Origin: Clostridiales bacterium
GTDB lineage: Bacteria; Bacillota; Clostridia; Oscillospirales; Acutalibacteraceae
DNA length: 64,000 nt
Reading direction: 5' to 3'
Assembly: GCA_019415945.1 (NCBI GenBank)
Contig: DXYF01000016.1
Location: 1 to 64,000, forward strand
How positions within the stretch are numbered: the stretch's first letter is position 1; each line of letters begins with the position of its first letter. Positions 54,307 to 63,084 of this stretch are shown here, one piece after another. The position numbers and the translations under genes were made by a program. Under the pieces are notes generated by a model. The model was given only the letters and a program-made list of their open reading frames with translations. It made no database searches and was not told where the DNA came from.

Positions 54307-54461
54307 ACCCTTTCCCCCATTGCATACAAATATACATTTAACATTATACAACATATAAAAAGAAAAATAAAGTGAAAATTTTAACATAAATATTAAATAT
54401 TTGAACAGAATAAAAGTTAAGAACAAATAATAAATCGCTAAAACGGTCGAGGAGGAATTTT

Positions 54462-54917
54462 GTGGTTACACCAAAAGAATACGACAAAATTGTTCAGAAA
54501 AATTCTCCGAAAAGCAAATGCTTTAAAAACTGCATTAAGGCTTTTTTAATCGGAGGTGCCATATGTGCGGCAGGACAGCTGATTTTTGCAATTTACGGCG
54601 AGCTTGGGTTAAAAGAGGAGCAGGCAAAAACACTCACATCAATCACCCTTGTGTTTTTGGGAATTTTGCTGACGGCACTGGGAGTTTATGATAAATTGGC
54701 AAAGCACGCAGGGGCAGGAACTCTTGTTCCGATAACAGGATTTGCAAACGCAGTTTCATCTCCCGCAATAGAATTCAAATCAGAGGGATATATAGCCGGG
54801 CTCGGTGCAAAAATGTTTATCATCGCAGGTCCCGTAATCGTTTACGGAGCGGCAGCGTCCGTACTGTACGGTGCGGTGCTGTGGATACTTCATATTTTCG
54901 GCATAACATTGTTCTGA
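54462..54917 (+). CDS. spoVAC: Stage V sporulation protein AC
   Basis: A 151-residue membrane protein with four predicted segments. It is part of the channel that moves dipicolinic acid into the forespore. FLIGGAICAAGQLIFAIY, LVFLGILLTALGVYDKLAKHAGAGTLVPITGFANAV (in parts) are the SpoVAC signature. The start is GTG after GGAGG. The usual partners spoVAD and spoVAE do not follow; spoIIP does. Its presence points to an endospore former. Confidence 0.93.
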   Translation: MVTPKEYDKIVQKNSPKSKCFKNCIKAFLIGGAICAAGQLIFAIYGELGLKEEQAKTLTSITLVFLGILLTALGVYDKLAKHAGAGTLVPITGFANAVSSPAIEFKSEGYIAGLGAKMFIIAGPVIVYGAAASVLYGAVLWILHIFGITLF

Positions 54918-54974
54918 GGTGCTCAAGCATACTGAAAAAACACCCGCATATAAATTATATAATGCATAGTGAAC

Positions 54975-54998
54975 AAACGGCAGCACACCGTTTCTGTT
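54975..54998 (+). terminator. Weak possible terminator after spoVAC
   Basis: AAACGG (54975-54980) pairs with CCGTTT (54988-54993), followed by a T-rich CTGTTT. Only six base pairs. Confidence 0.35.
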
Positions 54999-55076
54999 TC
55001 GTATAAAAAATAATCAGTTTTAAAACTGTTTTGATTTTGTATTGTTCGGAAGACATTATATAAAGCGGGTGATTTT

Positions 55077-56168
55077 TTGAAAAAAAGATGGAAATTATTA
55101 AATTTTATAAAAGCAGCAGTATCGGGCATACTGCTGCTCACTGCTGTTTGCTGCGTATTATACCGTTTGCCTCAGTGCTTTACAAGCGAAGACTCAGCCG
55201 TTCTTGCCGCTGCATTTACGCTGACAGACGGTGAATATATGAACTCTGACGACTCAAACGGCACCGACAGTAATACAATCCCTACCCAGGCTGAAACGAG
55301 CGGTTCCGTGAAGCAAACCGAAAATCAGGAAACTGCCGAAAAGGAGCGTGACAAGTCAAACTATTACGATTCGTTTGCCAAGCATACGGGTGAAGCAAAA
55401 TACAGCATAGCAGAACAAAACATAACAGGAAACGGCACAGCGGTTGAAAACTTTTTTGTAAACAACAAAACAGGTCTTGACCTTGATTTTAAATCAATAC
55501 TTAACGAAAAGCTTACATTTGATGTAAAAAAAGGAACAGACTCTCCCCAGGTGCTAATCTATCATACCCATACAAGCGAAGCGTATATGGACGAAGATGT
55601 TGACTTCTTTTACGAAAGCTTCTACTCAAGAACACAAAACAACGATTTCAATGTTGTGGCAGTCGGTGAAATAATTGCAAATACACTCGAAAGCAAGGGA
55701 ATCAAAACCCTGCACGACAAAACGGTACACGACTCGACCTACAACGGTGCTTATGACAGAAGCGTCCAAACCGTACTAAGCGATATGGACGAATACAAAG
55801 ATATAAAGGTAGTCATTGACATTCACCGTGACGCACTCGGAACCGAGGAACAAAAGATAAAGCCTGTTTTTGAATACAACGGCAGAAAAGGTGCACAAAT
55901 TATGATTTTATCCGGCTGTGACATAAACGGCGAAAGAGGCTTTGACAACTGGCAGAATAACCTCAATTTTGCCCTGAAAATCCAGGACACCGCAGAAGAA
56001 ATGTATCCCGGCATGACCCGTCCGCTGAGTTTCGGAAATTTTGCATATAACGAATATGTGTGCGACGGCTCGCTTTTAATTGAGGTGGGCACAGAAGCAA
56101 ACTCCATTGATGAAGCCGAATACACGGCAGAACTGCTTGCAAATGTGCTGTATAAAGTATTAGCCTAA
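55077..56168 (+). CDS. spoIIP: Stage II sporulation protein P
   Basis: A 363-residue protein with one N-terminal membrane segment (residues 10-30) and a low-complexity Ser/Thr/Glu linker to about residue 140. The amidase/endopeptidase domain follows: LIYHTHTSEAY with the His and Glu metal ligands near residue 165, VVIDIHRDALG near 250 and LLIEVGTEAN near 340. SpoIIP trims peptidoglycan at the engulfing septum with SpoIID and SpoIIM. The start is TTG at 55077 after GGGTGAT. It is convergent with phoR. Confidence 0.92.
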   Translation: MKKRWKLLNFIKAAVSGILLLTAVCCVLYRLPQCFTSEDSAVLAAAFTLTDGEYMNSDDSNGTDSNTIPTQAETSGSVKQTENQETAEKERDKSNYYDSFAKHTGEAKYSIAEQNITGNGTAVENFFVNNKTGLDLDFKSILNEKLTFDVKKGTDSPQVLIYHTHTSEAYMDEDVDFFYESFYSRTQNNDFNVVAVGEIIANTLESKGIKTLHDKTVHDSTYNGAYDRSVQTVLSDMDEYKDIKVVIDIHRDALGTEEQKIKPVFEYNGRKGAQIMILSGCDINGERGFDNWQNNLNFALKIQDTAEEMYPGMTRPLSFGNFAYNEYVCDGSLLIEVGTEANSIDEAEYTAELLANVLYKVLA

Positions 56169-56195
56169 GACTTTAAAAGCCTTAGGCTGATAAAA

Positions 56196-57878
56196 TTAAA
56201 ATACAACTGTAAATGTAGTACCCTCTTGTCCGCTCTCAACGGAAATACTGCCTCCGTGGCGTTCGGTAATGTGCTTAACTATCGCAAGTCCGAGTCCCGT
56301 GCCGCCGGTTTCCTTCGAACGGCTCTTGTCAACGCGGTAAAACCTCTCAAATATTCTTTGATGATGCTTTTCGGGTATTCCGATACCCGTATCAGACACT
56401 TTGATAATACAATTCTTATCAGTCTTTTGAACCGTAATCTTTACGCTTCCACGGGGTCTGTTATATCTTATCGCGTTATCACAGAGGTTATATATAAGCT
56501 CATAAAACTGATTGCGGTTACCTTTTATGACTGCTTTTTCTGTTTCCGTCGATATTGTTACATCGTGCTTTTCGGCATTGGTACGCAAATCCTCCGCCAC
56601 CTCATTTGCAACGCCTGCAATATCAAATGAAACATATTCCTCCTCGGAAAGTGTTTCGTCAAGCTGTGAAAGCTTGATAATATCACCTATAAGAGTGAGA
56701 AGTCTGCCTGATTCCTTGTGGATTCTCCGTGCAAACCCCTGCACATCGTCAGGGCGTGCAAGACCGCTTGCGATAATCTCGGCATAACCCGAAATTGAGG
56801 TCAGGGGAGTTTTCAGTTCATGAGTTACATTTGCCGTAAATTCACGACGCATTTTTTCTGCCTTTTTCTTCTCGGAAACATCAATAATAATACATATAAC
56901 ACCGTTTTGTTTATTATTTGAATAAACAGGGTTTGTAATAATCTGAAGCACTCTTCCGTTGATTGTTATATCGCCGCTCATACCTGTGCCTTTAATTGCA
57001 CTGTCAACACATTCATTGACAGTTTCGTTTCTTGAATATTCGAGCAGCCTTTTCCCCTCCATTTTGCTTACATCCGCTCCCACAAGTTTGTTGGCGGAAT
57101 TGTTACTCATAAGGACATTTTTGTCCATATCAATGAGAATAAAGCCCTCCGACATATTCTGAATAAGCGTGTTGATTTTATCTCTCTCAAGCTGAAGCTT
57201 TCTGACCTGCTTTCTGATTTCCTTTTGCTGGCTGTTGATTGTCTTTACAATCGGTTCAAGTTCCTCGTACGGCGTATTTTCAAGATTTTGCGACATATTT
57301 TCAATCGGTTCAATTATTTTTCTCGTAGCAAATCTTGATAAAATAATGCATATGGCAAAAACAACTATGACAATTAACACTATCATCGGTATTGTTCTTA
57401 TAAAAACATACACTATGCTGTCGTATGTTTTTGATACTCTCAAAACATTTCCGTCCTGTGTCTTTACGGCATAGTAACAGGTATTGGTATTCAGAGTTGC
57501 CGACATTCGGCTGCTTGATCCGCTTCCTTTTTCAAGAGCCTCAGCAAACTCGGGTCTGTCTGCGTGGTTCGGCATATTTTCAGTGTCGCCCTCGCTGTCG
57601 TACAGCACCCTGCCGTCAGACGCAATAAGCGTGATGCGGGCGTCGCCGTCAAAAATCACTCCGTCAACCGAGTTTATATTATCTGAGTTATATATATTTG
57701 AAATTGTATATGCCAAGGTTTTAAGCTCCGATGATTCCTGTTTTGAAAACAACAACCAAAAAGCGGCTGTCATAAAAACAGCCGTAAGTAATATTGAAAC
57801 AGTTGCCACAACAGCAAACCTTTTGAGCAATTTTTTGCGAAGCTTCACTTTATCATTCACCAGCCTTATAACCGACAT
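56196..57878 (-). CDS. phoR: Phosphate regulon sensor histidine kinase, PhoR type
   Basis: A 560-residue membrane kinase. Membrane segments lie near 20-42 and 165-190 with an extracellular sensor between them, then a HAMP-like and coiled region, a PAS domain (about 235-320), the phosphoacceptor His in HELKTPLTSISGYAE near residue 350, and the ATPase boxes NLCDNAIRYN, DTGIGIPEKH and GTGLGLAIVKH. It overlaps the end of phoB by 26 bases. GTG codons slightly downstream are alternative starts. It should phosphorylate PhoB at low phosphate under control of PstSCAB-PhoU. Confidence 0.9.
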   Translation of the reverse strand: MSVIRLVNDKVKLRKKLLKRFAVVATVSILLTAVFMTAAFWLLFSKQESSELKTLAYTISNIYNSDNINSVDGVIFDGDARITLIASDGRVLYDSEGDTENMPNHADRPEFAEALEKGSGSSSRMSATLNTNTCYYAVKTQDGNVLRVSKTYDSIVYVFIRTIPMIVLIVIVVFAICIILSRFATRKIIEPIENMSQNLENTPYEELEPIVKTINSQQKEIRKQVRKLQLERDKINTLIQNMSEGFILIDMDKNVLMSNNSANKLVGADVSKMEGKRLLEYSRNETVNECVDSAIKGTGMSGDITINGRVLQIITNPVYSNNKQNGVICIIIDVSEKKKAEKMRREFTANVTHELKTPLTSISGYAEIIASGLARPDDVQGFARRIHKESGRLLTLIGDIIKLSQLDETLSEEEYVSFDIAGVANEVAEDLRTNAEKHDVTISTETEKAVIKGNRNQFYELIYNLCDNAIRYNRPRGSVKITVQKTDKNCIIKVSDTGIGIPEKHHQRIFERFYRVDKSRSKETGGTGLGLAIVKHITERHGGSISVESGQEGTTFTVVF

Positions 57879-58524
57879 TACGGACCGTTTTTATAAGATT
57901 GCCGCAGTTTCCCAGCTTTTGACGAAGCGTAGTTATATGCATATCTACCGTCCTGCTCTCACCCTCAAAGTCGTAGCCCCAGACATTGAGAATAATATTT
58001 TCACGGGTGAGTGCCATTCCTTTGTTTTTTAGCAAGTATTTTAAAAGCTCATACTCCTTGAAAGTGAGCGTGCAAACTTCTCCGTCGCTAGTAACAATGT
58101 GCTTTGAATCGTCAAAAACAATTCCGCCGAGAGTGATAACATTAAGCTTATTGCTGACAGAACATCTTCTTAAAATGGCACGGACTCTTGAAATAAGCTC
58201 AAGCACCGAAAACGGTTTTGTTATATAGTCGTCGGCACCCATATCAAGTCCCTTGACCTTATCCATTTCACTTCCCTTTGCCGTCACCAAAATAACAGGG
58301 ACGGACTTTGTAACCGCATCCTGTCTAAGCTTTTCAAGAACCGAAAGTCCGTCAAAATCAGGAAGCATAACATCCAAAATAACAAGCTGCGGAATTTCCA
58401 CAGTGCAAGCCTTAAAAAAGCTCTTGCTCTCTGCAAAACACTGAACATCATATCCGCTGTTTTTCAGTGCATATGTTTCAAGCTCTCTGATATCCGTATC
58501 GTCCTCAACAATATAAATAAGCAT
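57853..58524 (-). CDS. phoB: Phosphate regulon response regulator, PhoB/PhoP type
   Basis: A 223-residue OmpR-family regulator. The receiver has the acidic pocket VEDDTD at the start, the phosphoacceptor Asp in VILDVMLPDFDG near residue 52 and the conserved Lys in ADDYITKPF near 100. The C-terminal winged helix (LTFKEYELLKYLL to VGYKAGE) binds DNA. It has its own promoter after phoU and is coupled to the kinase gene. Confidence 0.92.
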   Translation of the reverse strand: MLIYIVEDDTDIRELETYALKNSGYDVQCFAESKSFFKACTVEIPQLVILDVMLPDFDGLSVLEKLRQDAVTKSVPVILVTAKGSEMDKVKGLDMGADDYITKPFSVLELISRVRAILRRCSVSNKLNVITLGGIVFDDSKHIVTSDGEVCTLTFKEYELLKYLLKNKGMALTRENIILNVWGYDFEGESRTVDMHITTLRQKLGNCGNLIKTVRNVGYKAGE

Positions 58525-58559
58525 CTTAATAAACTCCCGTTTCGGTTTGTATCACCTAT

Positions 58560-58587
58560 ATTATAGCACACGCAATAAAAAAGTAAA
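58560..58587 (-). promoter_or_regulatory. Promoter of phoBR
   Basis: TTTACT (58587-58582), a 16-base spacer and TATAAT (58565-58560) on the minus strand, within the 215-base gap after phoU. The same gap has GGGACG/CGTCCC and GCACA/TGTGC hairpins. Confidence 0.6.
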
Positions 58588-58739
58588 GCAAATGCCGCAC
58601 AATTTAATGTGCTTTAAATGTTGCCGAATGTGCCGTGCTGCCTGAATTTTTTTACATGTATATAAGGCAACGCAAGGGACGCCCGCAAAGCCGTCCCTAA
58701 ATTAACAAAACGCATTTAACCGCATTTTGTTTTTATTTT

Positions 58740-59384
58740 TTAAAGCTCACGGCTGCCTGTTATCGAAAACGCAACCCACTCCGCAATATTAACCGCATGG
58801 TCGCCGATTCTCTCAAGATATTTTGCAATAAGCATAAGGTCTATTGCTTCCTCACCCAGAGCTTTGTCACGCTCAATTATTTCAACAGTTTCAACTTTAA
58901 CCTTGTCGAAAAGCCCGTCGATTATATCATCGCTTTTGCTTACCGACTTTGCAAGTTCAAAATCCTTTTTTACAAAGGCGTCAATCGAAAGCGTAACCAT
59001 CTTTGAAGCCTGTTTTGCCATCTCGTCAATATGCGTCACACTGATAACATTGTTTCTGTTCTTAATATACTGCGACATCTCCACAATATCTATCGCCTGA
59101 TCTCCGATTCTCTCAAGGTCGGTAATCATTTTCAGAGCGGCTGAAATACCTCTGAGGTCATTTGCAACGGGAGCCTGATGGAGCAAAAGTCTAAGGCAGT
59201 GATTTTGTATTTTCTTCTCGGCGGAATTAATAAGTTCCTCCTGCTCTCTTGCCTTATTCAGAAATTCCTCATCGTTGCTTACGATTGTTTCAACCGCATT
59301 TTTAATGGCTTCCTCAACAAGTGAGCCCATTCCGATAAGCTGGTTGTTAAGGGTTAAAAGCTCTGTATCAAAATATTCTCTCAT
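58740..59384 (-). CDS. phoU: Phosphate uptake regulator PhoU
   Basis: A 214-residue, all-helical protein of two PhoU repeats, each with an acidic metal-binding motif (KMITDLERIGDQAIDI near residue 78 and AKYLERIGDHAVNIAEW near 187). It links the Pst transporter to PhoR and keeps the regulon off at high phosphate. Its start overlaps the end of pstB. Confidence 0.95.
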   Translation of the reverse strand: MREYFDTELLTLNNQLIGMGSLVEEAIKNAVETIVSNDEEFLNKAREQEELINSAEKKIQNHCLRLLLHQAPVANDLRGISAALKMITDLERIGDQAIDIVEMSQYIKNRNNVISVTHIDEMAKQASKMVTLSIDAFVKKDFELAKSVSKSDDIIDGLFDKVKVETVEIIERDKALGEEAIDLMLIAKYLERIGDHAVNIAEWVAFSITGSREL

Positions 59385-60133
59385 TAGCCGAACCTTCCCG
59401 TAATGTATTCTTCCGTACGCTTATCCTTCGGAGAAGAAAATACAGCGTCGGTGCTGTTATATTCTACCATTTCTCCAAGCAGGAAAAATGCCGTATTATC
59501 TGAAATACGAAGAGCCTGCTGCATATTGTGAGTTACCATAATAATGGTGTAATCGTCCTTAAGCTTTAGGCAAAGCTCCTCAATTTTTCCTGTAGAAATA
59601 GGGTCAAGTGCAGAAGTAGCCTCGTCCATAAGCAGTACCTCAGGCTTTACTGCAAGGGCTCTCGCGATACACAACCTCTGCTGCTGACCGCCCGAAAGTC
59701 CGAGTGCACTCTTTTTGAGTCTGTCCTTAAGCTCATCCCAAATCGCCGCATCTCTCAGCGATTCCTCAACAATCCTGTCAAGTTCGCTTTTCTTTTTTAT
59801 ACCATGAGTTCTCGGACCGAAAGCAATATTATCATACACGCTCATCGGGAACGGATTTGCCTTTTGAAATACCATTCCCACCTTTTTACGCAGAACATTT
59901 ACATCCATATCCCCGTAAATATCCGTTCCGTCAAGCTTTATATCGCCCGTGATTTTACAGCCCTCTACGAGATCATTCATTCTGTTGAGCGACTTTAAAA
60001 GAGTTGACTTACCGCAGCCCGACGGTCCGATAAAAGCCGTAATCTTATTTTTCGGCATATGAAGATTCACATTTTTCAAAGCGTGAAACTTGCCGTAATA
60101 AAGATTCATATTATCTATAGTAAATTTGTCCAT
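59384..60133 (-). CDS. pstB: Phosphate ABC transporter ATP-binding protein
   Basis: A 249-residue ATPase. Walker [10 protein letters not shown] near residue 36, the ABC signature LSGGQQQRL near 145, Walker [14 protein letters not shown] near 165 and the switch His in MVTHNMQQA. The NRMNDL segment after Walker A is typical of PstB. It lies eight bases after pstA. Confidence 0.97.
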   Translation of the reverse strand: MDKFTIDNMNLYYGKFHALKNVNLHMPKNKITAFIGPSGCGKSTLLKSLNRMNDLVEGCKITGDIKLDGTDIYGDMDVNVLRKKVGMVFQKANPFPMSVYDNIAFGPRTHGIKKKSELDRIVEESLRDAAIWDELKDRLKKSALGLSGGQQQRLCIARALAVKPEVLLMDEATSALDPISTGKIEELCLKLKDDYTIIMVTHNMQQALRISDNTAFFLLGEMVEYNSTDAVFSSPKDKRTEEYITGRFG

Positions 60134-60141
60134 CTGATTAA

Positions 60142-61059
60142 TTATCCTTTCTTGTTGCCAAGCTTTTTAGCTATGAATGCCGAAAGAGTATTGATTGCAA
60201 ACACCAGCACAAGCAAAACAACCGCCGTTCCCCAAGCCTGATCGGTGTGAAGACCTTCGTTTGTCAGAACATACATATGTACGGCAAGAGAACGGCCTGA
60301 ATTTAAAAATCCCGTAGCATAGCCTGTTGCCGAGCCGTATGTATAAATCAACGCCGCAGTTTCTCCTACGATTCTTCCGACCGAAAGAATAATTCCGGCA
60401 AGGATTCCCGGCATTGCACTCGGAAGAATAATTCTTATAATTGTACGCAGCTTTCCTGCACCCAAGCCAAAGCTGCCCTCTCGGTATGAATCAGGAACAG
60501 TAAGCAACGCTTCCTCCGTTGTACGCATAATAGTCGGAAGCACCATAATTGCAAGTGTAAAAGCACCGGCAAGCAGCGAATATCCCCAGCCAAGTGCATA
60601 GACAAAAAACAGCATACCGAAAAGTCCGTAAACTATCGACGGAATACCTGCAAGCGTTTCAGCCATTGTGCGGATAAGCTTTACAAGCTTATTGCCTTTT
60701 TTGGCATACTCGGCAAGATAAATTGCCGCACCGATACCGAACGGTACTGCTATTACAAGTGTGAGCAGCGTCAAAACAACGGTATTTATAATAGACGGCA
60801 TACACGAAACATTATCACTGTTATATGTAAGAGCAAAAAGCTCCGGCGTAAGATTGGGTATTCCTCTTACAAGTACATATACTATTATAAACACAAGAGC
60901 CGCCGCGGAAATAAGAGCAGCCAAAGCCACCAACAATAGCATAACAAACGAAAGGGGCTTTCTTTTGTATGAAAGCATACGCTGTTTAAATGTCGCTTTA
61001 TTAATCGGCTTAATATCATCAATTACAGCCGAATTGTTCTTATCAGCCATGCTTTTCAC
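60142..61059 (-). CDS. pstA: Phosphate ABC transporter permease PstA
   Basis: A 305-residue permease with six predicted membrane segments and the coupling loop for PstB around [21 protein letters not shown]. The N-terminal extension of about 30 residues is cytoplasmic. It overlaps pstC by 17 bases. Confidence 0.95.
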   Translation of the reverse strand: MKSMADKNNSAVIDDIKPINKATFKQRMLSYKRKPLSFVMLLLVALAALISAAALVFIIVYVLVRGIPNLTPELFALTYNSDNVSCMPSIINTVVLTLLTLVIAVPFGIGAAIYLAEYAKKGNKLVKLIRTMAETLAGIPSIVYGLFGMLFFVYALGWGYSLLAGAFTLAIMVLPTIMRTTEEALLTVPDSYREGSFGLGAGKLRTIIRIILPSAMPGILAGIILSVGRIVGETAALIYTYGSATGYATGFLNSGRSLAVHMYVLTNEGLHTDQAWGTAVVLLVLVFAINTLSAFIAKKLGNKKG

Positions 61060-61912
61060 TCCTACTCTTTATTGCCTGCATAGAAATCGTAATCAGCAGA
61101 ATGAATATAAACAAAACAACGCCCGTAGCGATAAGAGCCTGACGATGCAAGCCTGTCGAATAGCCCATTTCCATTACGATATTTGCAGTAAGCGTACGCA
61201 GACCGTCAGTAAGCTTTGAAGGTATCTGAACCTGATTTCCTGCGATAAGTACAACAGCCATCGTTTCGCCGAGTGCTCTTCCTATTCCGAGTACAACCCC
61301 CGCAAGCACTCCCGATTTTGACGCAGGCAGAATCGTTTTGAATACACTTCTTTCTTTTGTTGCACCGAGTGCAAGTGCTCCCTCATAGTAGCTCTCGGGA
61401 ACGGCTCTTAAAGCAGATTCCGACACACCGATAATTGTGGGAAGAATCATAATGCCCAGCACGATTGACGCCGCAAGCCAGCTTGAACCGTTGCCGCCGA
61501 AATTATCCCGTATAAACGGCACTATTACCATAAGTCCGAAAAATCCGTAAACTATCGACGGAATACCTGCAAGAAGCTCCGTTGCGGGCTTTAACACCTT
61601 ATACAAAGGTTTTGGGCAGAACCTTGCAAGATAAACTGCCGTTAAAATTCCAATCGGCACACCTATTACAATAGCACCTGCCGTAACATATATGCTTGCA
61701 ACAATCATGTTAAATATTCCGTAACTTGCGGGAACATTTGACGGAGCCCATTTTTGACCGCCGATAAAGTCAAGAACACCGATTTCAGCCATTGCAGGCA
61801 CGCCGTTAATAAACAAAAAAATACAGATTACCGCAACAGCGGCAATACTTGCAAGGGCTGTCAGGAAGAAAACTCCCTGCATAGCCCTTTCTCTGAAAGA
61901 TTTTAATCTCAT
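61043..61912 (-). CDS. pstC: Phosphate ABC transporter permease PstC
   Basis: A 289-residue permease with six membrane segments. The coupling loop is VPESYYEGALALGATKERSV near residue 175. GGQKWAPSNVPASYGIFNMI after the first segment is typical of PstC. It overlaps pstS by four bases. Confidence 0.95.
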   Translation of the reverse strand: MRLKSFRERAMQGVFFLTALASIAAVAVICIFLFINGVPAMAEIGVLDFIGGQKWAPSNVPASYGIFNMIVASIYVTAGAIVIGVPIGILTAVYLARFCPKPLYKVLKPATELLAGIPSIVYGFFGLMVIVPFIRDNFGGNGSSWLAASIVLGIMILPTIIGVSESALRAVPESYYEGALALGATKERSVFKTILPASKSGVLAGVVLGIGRALGETMAVVLIAGNQVQIPSKLTDGLRTLTANIVMEMGYSTGLHRQALIATGVVLFIFILLITISMQAIKSRSEKHG

Positions 61913-62817
61913 TTAATTATGTCACTCCAAACGGTTGTTTCGCCCGTATAGATAGCCTTAATCTGGTCAACTGTAAGGTCGTCACAGGTATTTGCCTTAT
62001 TTACAATTATTGCAATACCGTCTTTTGCGATTGTTGTTGATGTAAGTGCACTGAGTTCCTCGTCCTTAAGCTCACGGGAAGCCATGCCGATGTCGCATGT
62101 ACCTTTCATTGCAGCCTGCATACCTGCCGAAGAGTCTAATGTTTGAATCTCAATCTTTGCATTTGTGTTTACTGCCATATAAGCCTCTGCAAGCTTCTCC
62201 ATTACAGGTGATACAGATGATGAACCTGCAACGCTTATCTTGCCCTCAGGCTTTTTGCCGCTGTAAGCTTCACCGTCGGAAACCGTAACATAACCCTCTT
62301 CAGTTACAATCTTCTGACCGTCTGAGCTTAAAATATAATCTACAAAATCCTGTGCAACTTCGCTTAAGTCAGACTTATAAGCAATGTTAAACGGACGGCT
62401 GATTGCATAGTCACCCGACTTTACATTCTCCGCAGTTGCTTCAACCGAACCAACCTTAACGGCTTTTACTGTATCATTGAGTGAACCGAGTGAAATATAA
62501 CCGATTGCGGAATCGTTATCCTTTACATTTGTAATAACAGCTTCTGTGCTGTTGATTGTAACAGCAGAAGTAACTGTGTTGTCAGTCTTTGTATCGCCGT
62601 CTTTTACAAGAACGCCTGTAAGCTCTGTGAATGCGTCTCTTGTTCCCGAACCCTCTTCTCTTGTAACAACAGTAATTGTTTTGCTTGTGTCAAATGAAGC
62701 GTCTGATGAATCTGATGAAGAATTTGATGATGAGTTTCCGCCGCAGCCTGCAAAAGCTGTTACTGCAAGTGCACTCATTACTGTGATTGCCGTGATTTTA
62801 GCTAACACTTTTTTCAT
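61909..62817 (-). CDS. pstS: Phosphate-binding lipoprotein PstS, circularly permuted
   Basis: A 302-residue lipoprotein (lipobox FAGC, then a Ser/Asp-rich linker). The phosphate-binding motifs are present but in swapped order. The part that is normally the C-terminal half comes first: VVTREEGSGTRDAFTEL near residue 52, AIGYISLGSLNDTVKA near 120, RPFNIAYKS near 157 and DGQKIVTEEGYV near 180. The part that is normally N-terminal comes second: ISVAGSSSVSPVMEKLAEAY near residue 205, then CDIGMASRELKDEE, IAIIVNKAN and IYTGETTVWSDI at the end. In usual PstS proteins GSSSV is near the start and GSGT in the middle. All binding motifs are kept, so it should still bind phosphate. Confidence 0.88.
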   Translation of the reverse strand: MKKVLAKITAITVMSALAVTAFAGCGGNSSSNSSSDSSDASFDTSKTITVVTREEGSGTRDAFTELTGVLVKDGDTKTDNTVTSAVTINSTEAVITNVKDNDSAIGYISLGSLNDTVKAVKVGSVEATAENVKSGDYAISRPFNIAYKSDLSEVAQDFVDYILSSDGQKIVTEEGYVTVSDGEAYSGKKPEGKISVAGSSSVSPVMEKLAEAYMAVNTNAKIEIQTLDSSAGMQAAMKGTCDIGMASRELKDEELSALTSTTIAKDGIAIIVNKANTCDDLTVDQIKAIYTGETTVWSDIIK

Positions 62818-62892
62818 TTCTTTCTAATCTCCTTAAAATATGTGTCTTTTTTGTTTGTACTTTCTTCGTACAGCTATAGTTTATTTTGAAAT

Positions 62893-62933
62893 TGTAAAGA
62901 ACTAAACAGTACGATTGTAAAATGAAAGTAAAA
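62893..62933 (-). promoter_or_regulatory. Possible Pho boxes upstream of pstS
   Basis: On the minus strand TTTTACT (62933-62927) and TTTTACA (62922-62916) are 11 bases apart, and CTTTACA ends at 62893. The spacing and sequence recall TT(A/T)ACA direct repeats bound by PhoP in Bacillus. The match is weak in an AT-rich region. Confidence 0.4.
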
Positions 62934-62978
62934 TAAAATAAAGATTGTGTATTGAAAAAATGTATTTTACAAAACTGC

Positions 62979-63007
62979 GTGACATTAATAATTTTTTATG
63001 TTATAAT
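62979..63007 (+). promoter_or_regulatory. Sigma-A promoter of the trpB2 gene
   Basis: GTGACA (62979-62984), a 17-base spacer and TATAAT (63002-63007). The leader of about 70 bases is too short for a T-box. Confidence 0.7.
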
Positions 63008-63084
63008 GACACAAACGCACATTATCAATTTAAACCGATAAAGCTTTTGTGTATTTAAATCATAATATTAATGGAGGTAATAAA

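Noticed and set aside
54307..54426. Longer start for the cysteine desulfurase
   Set aside because: The added 40 residues are hydrophobic and AT-rich and lie outside the family's usual length; TTG at 54306 has a G-rich ribosome binding site.
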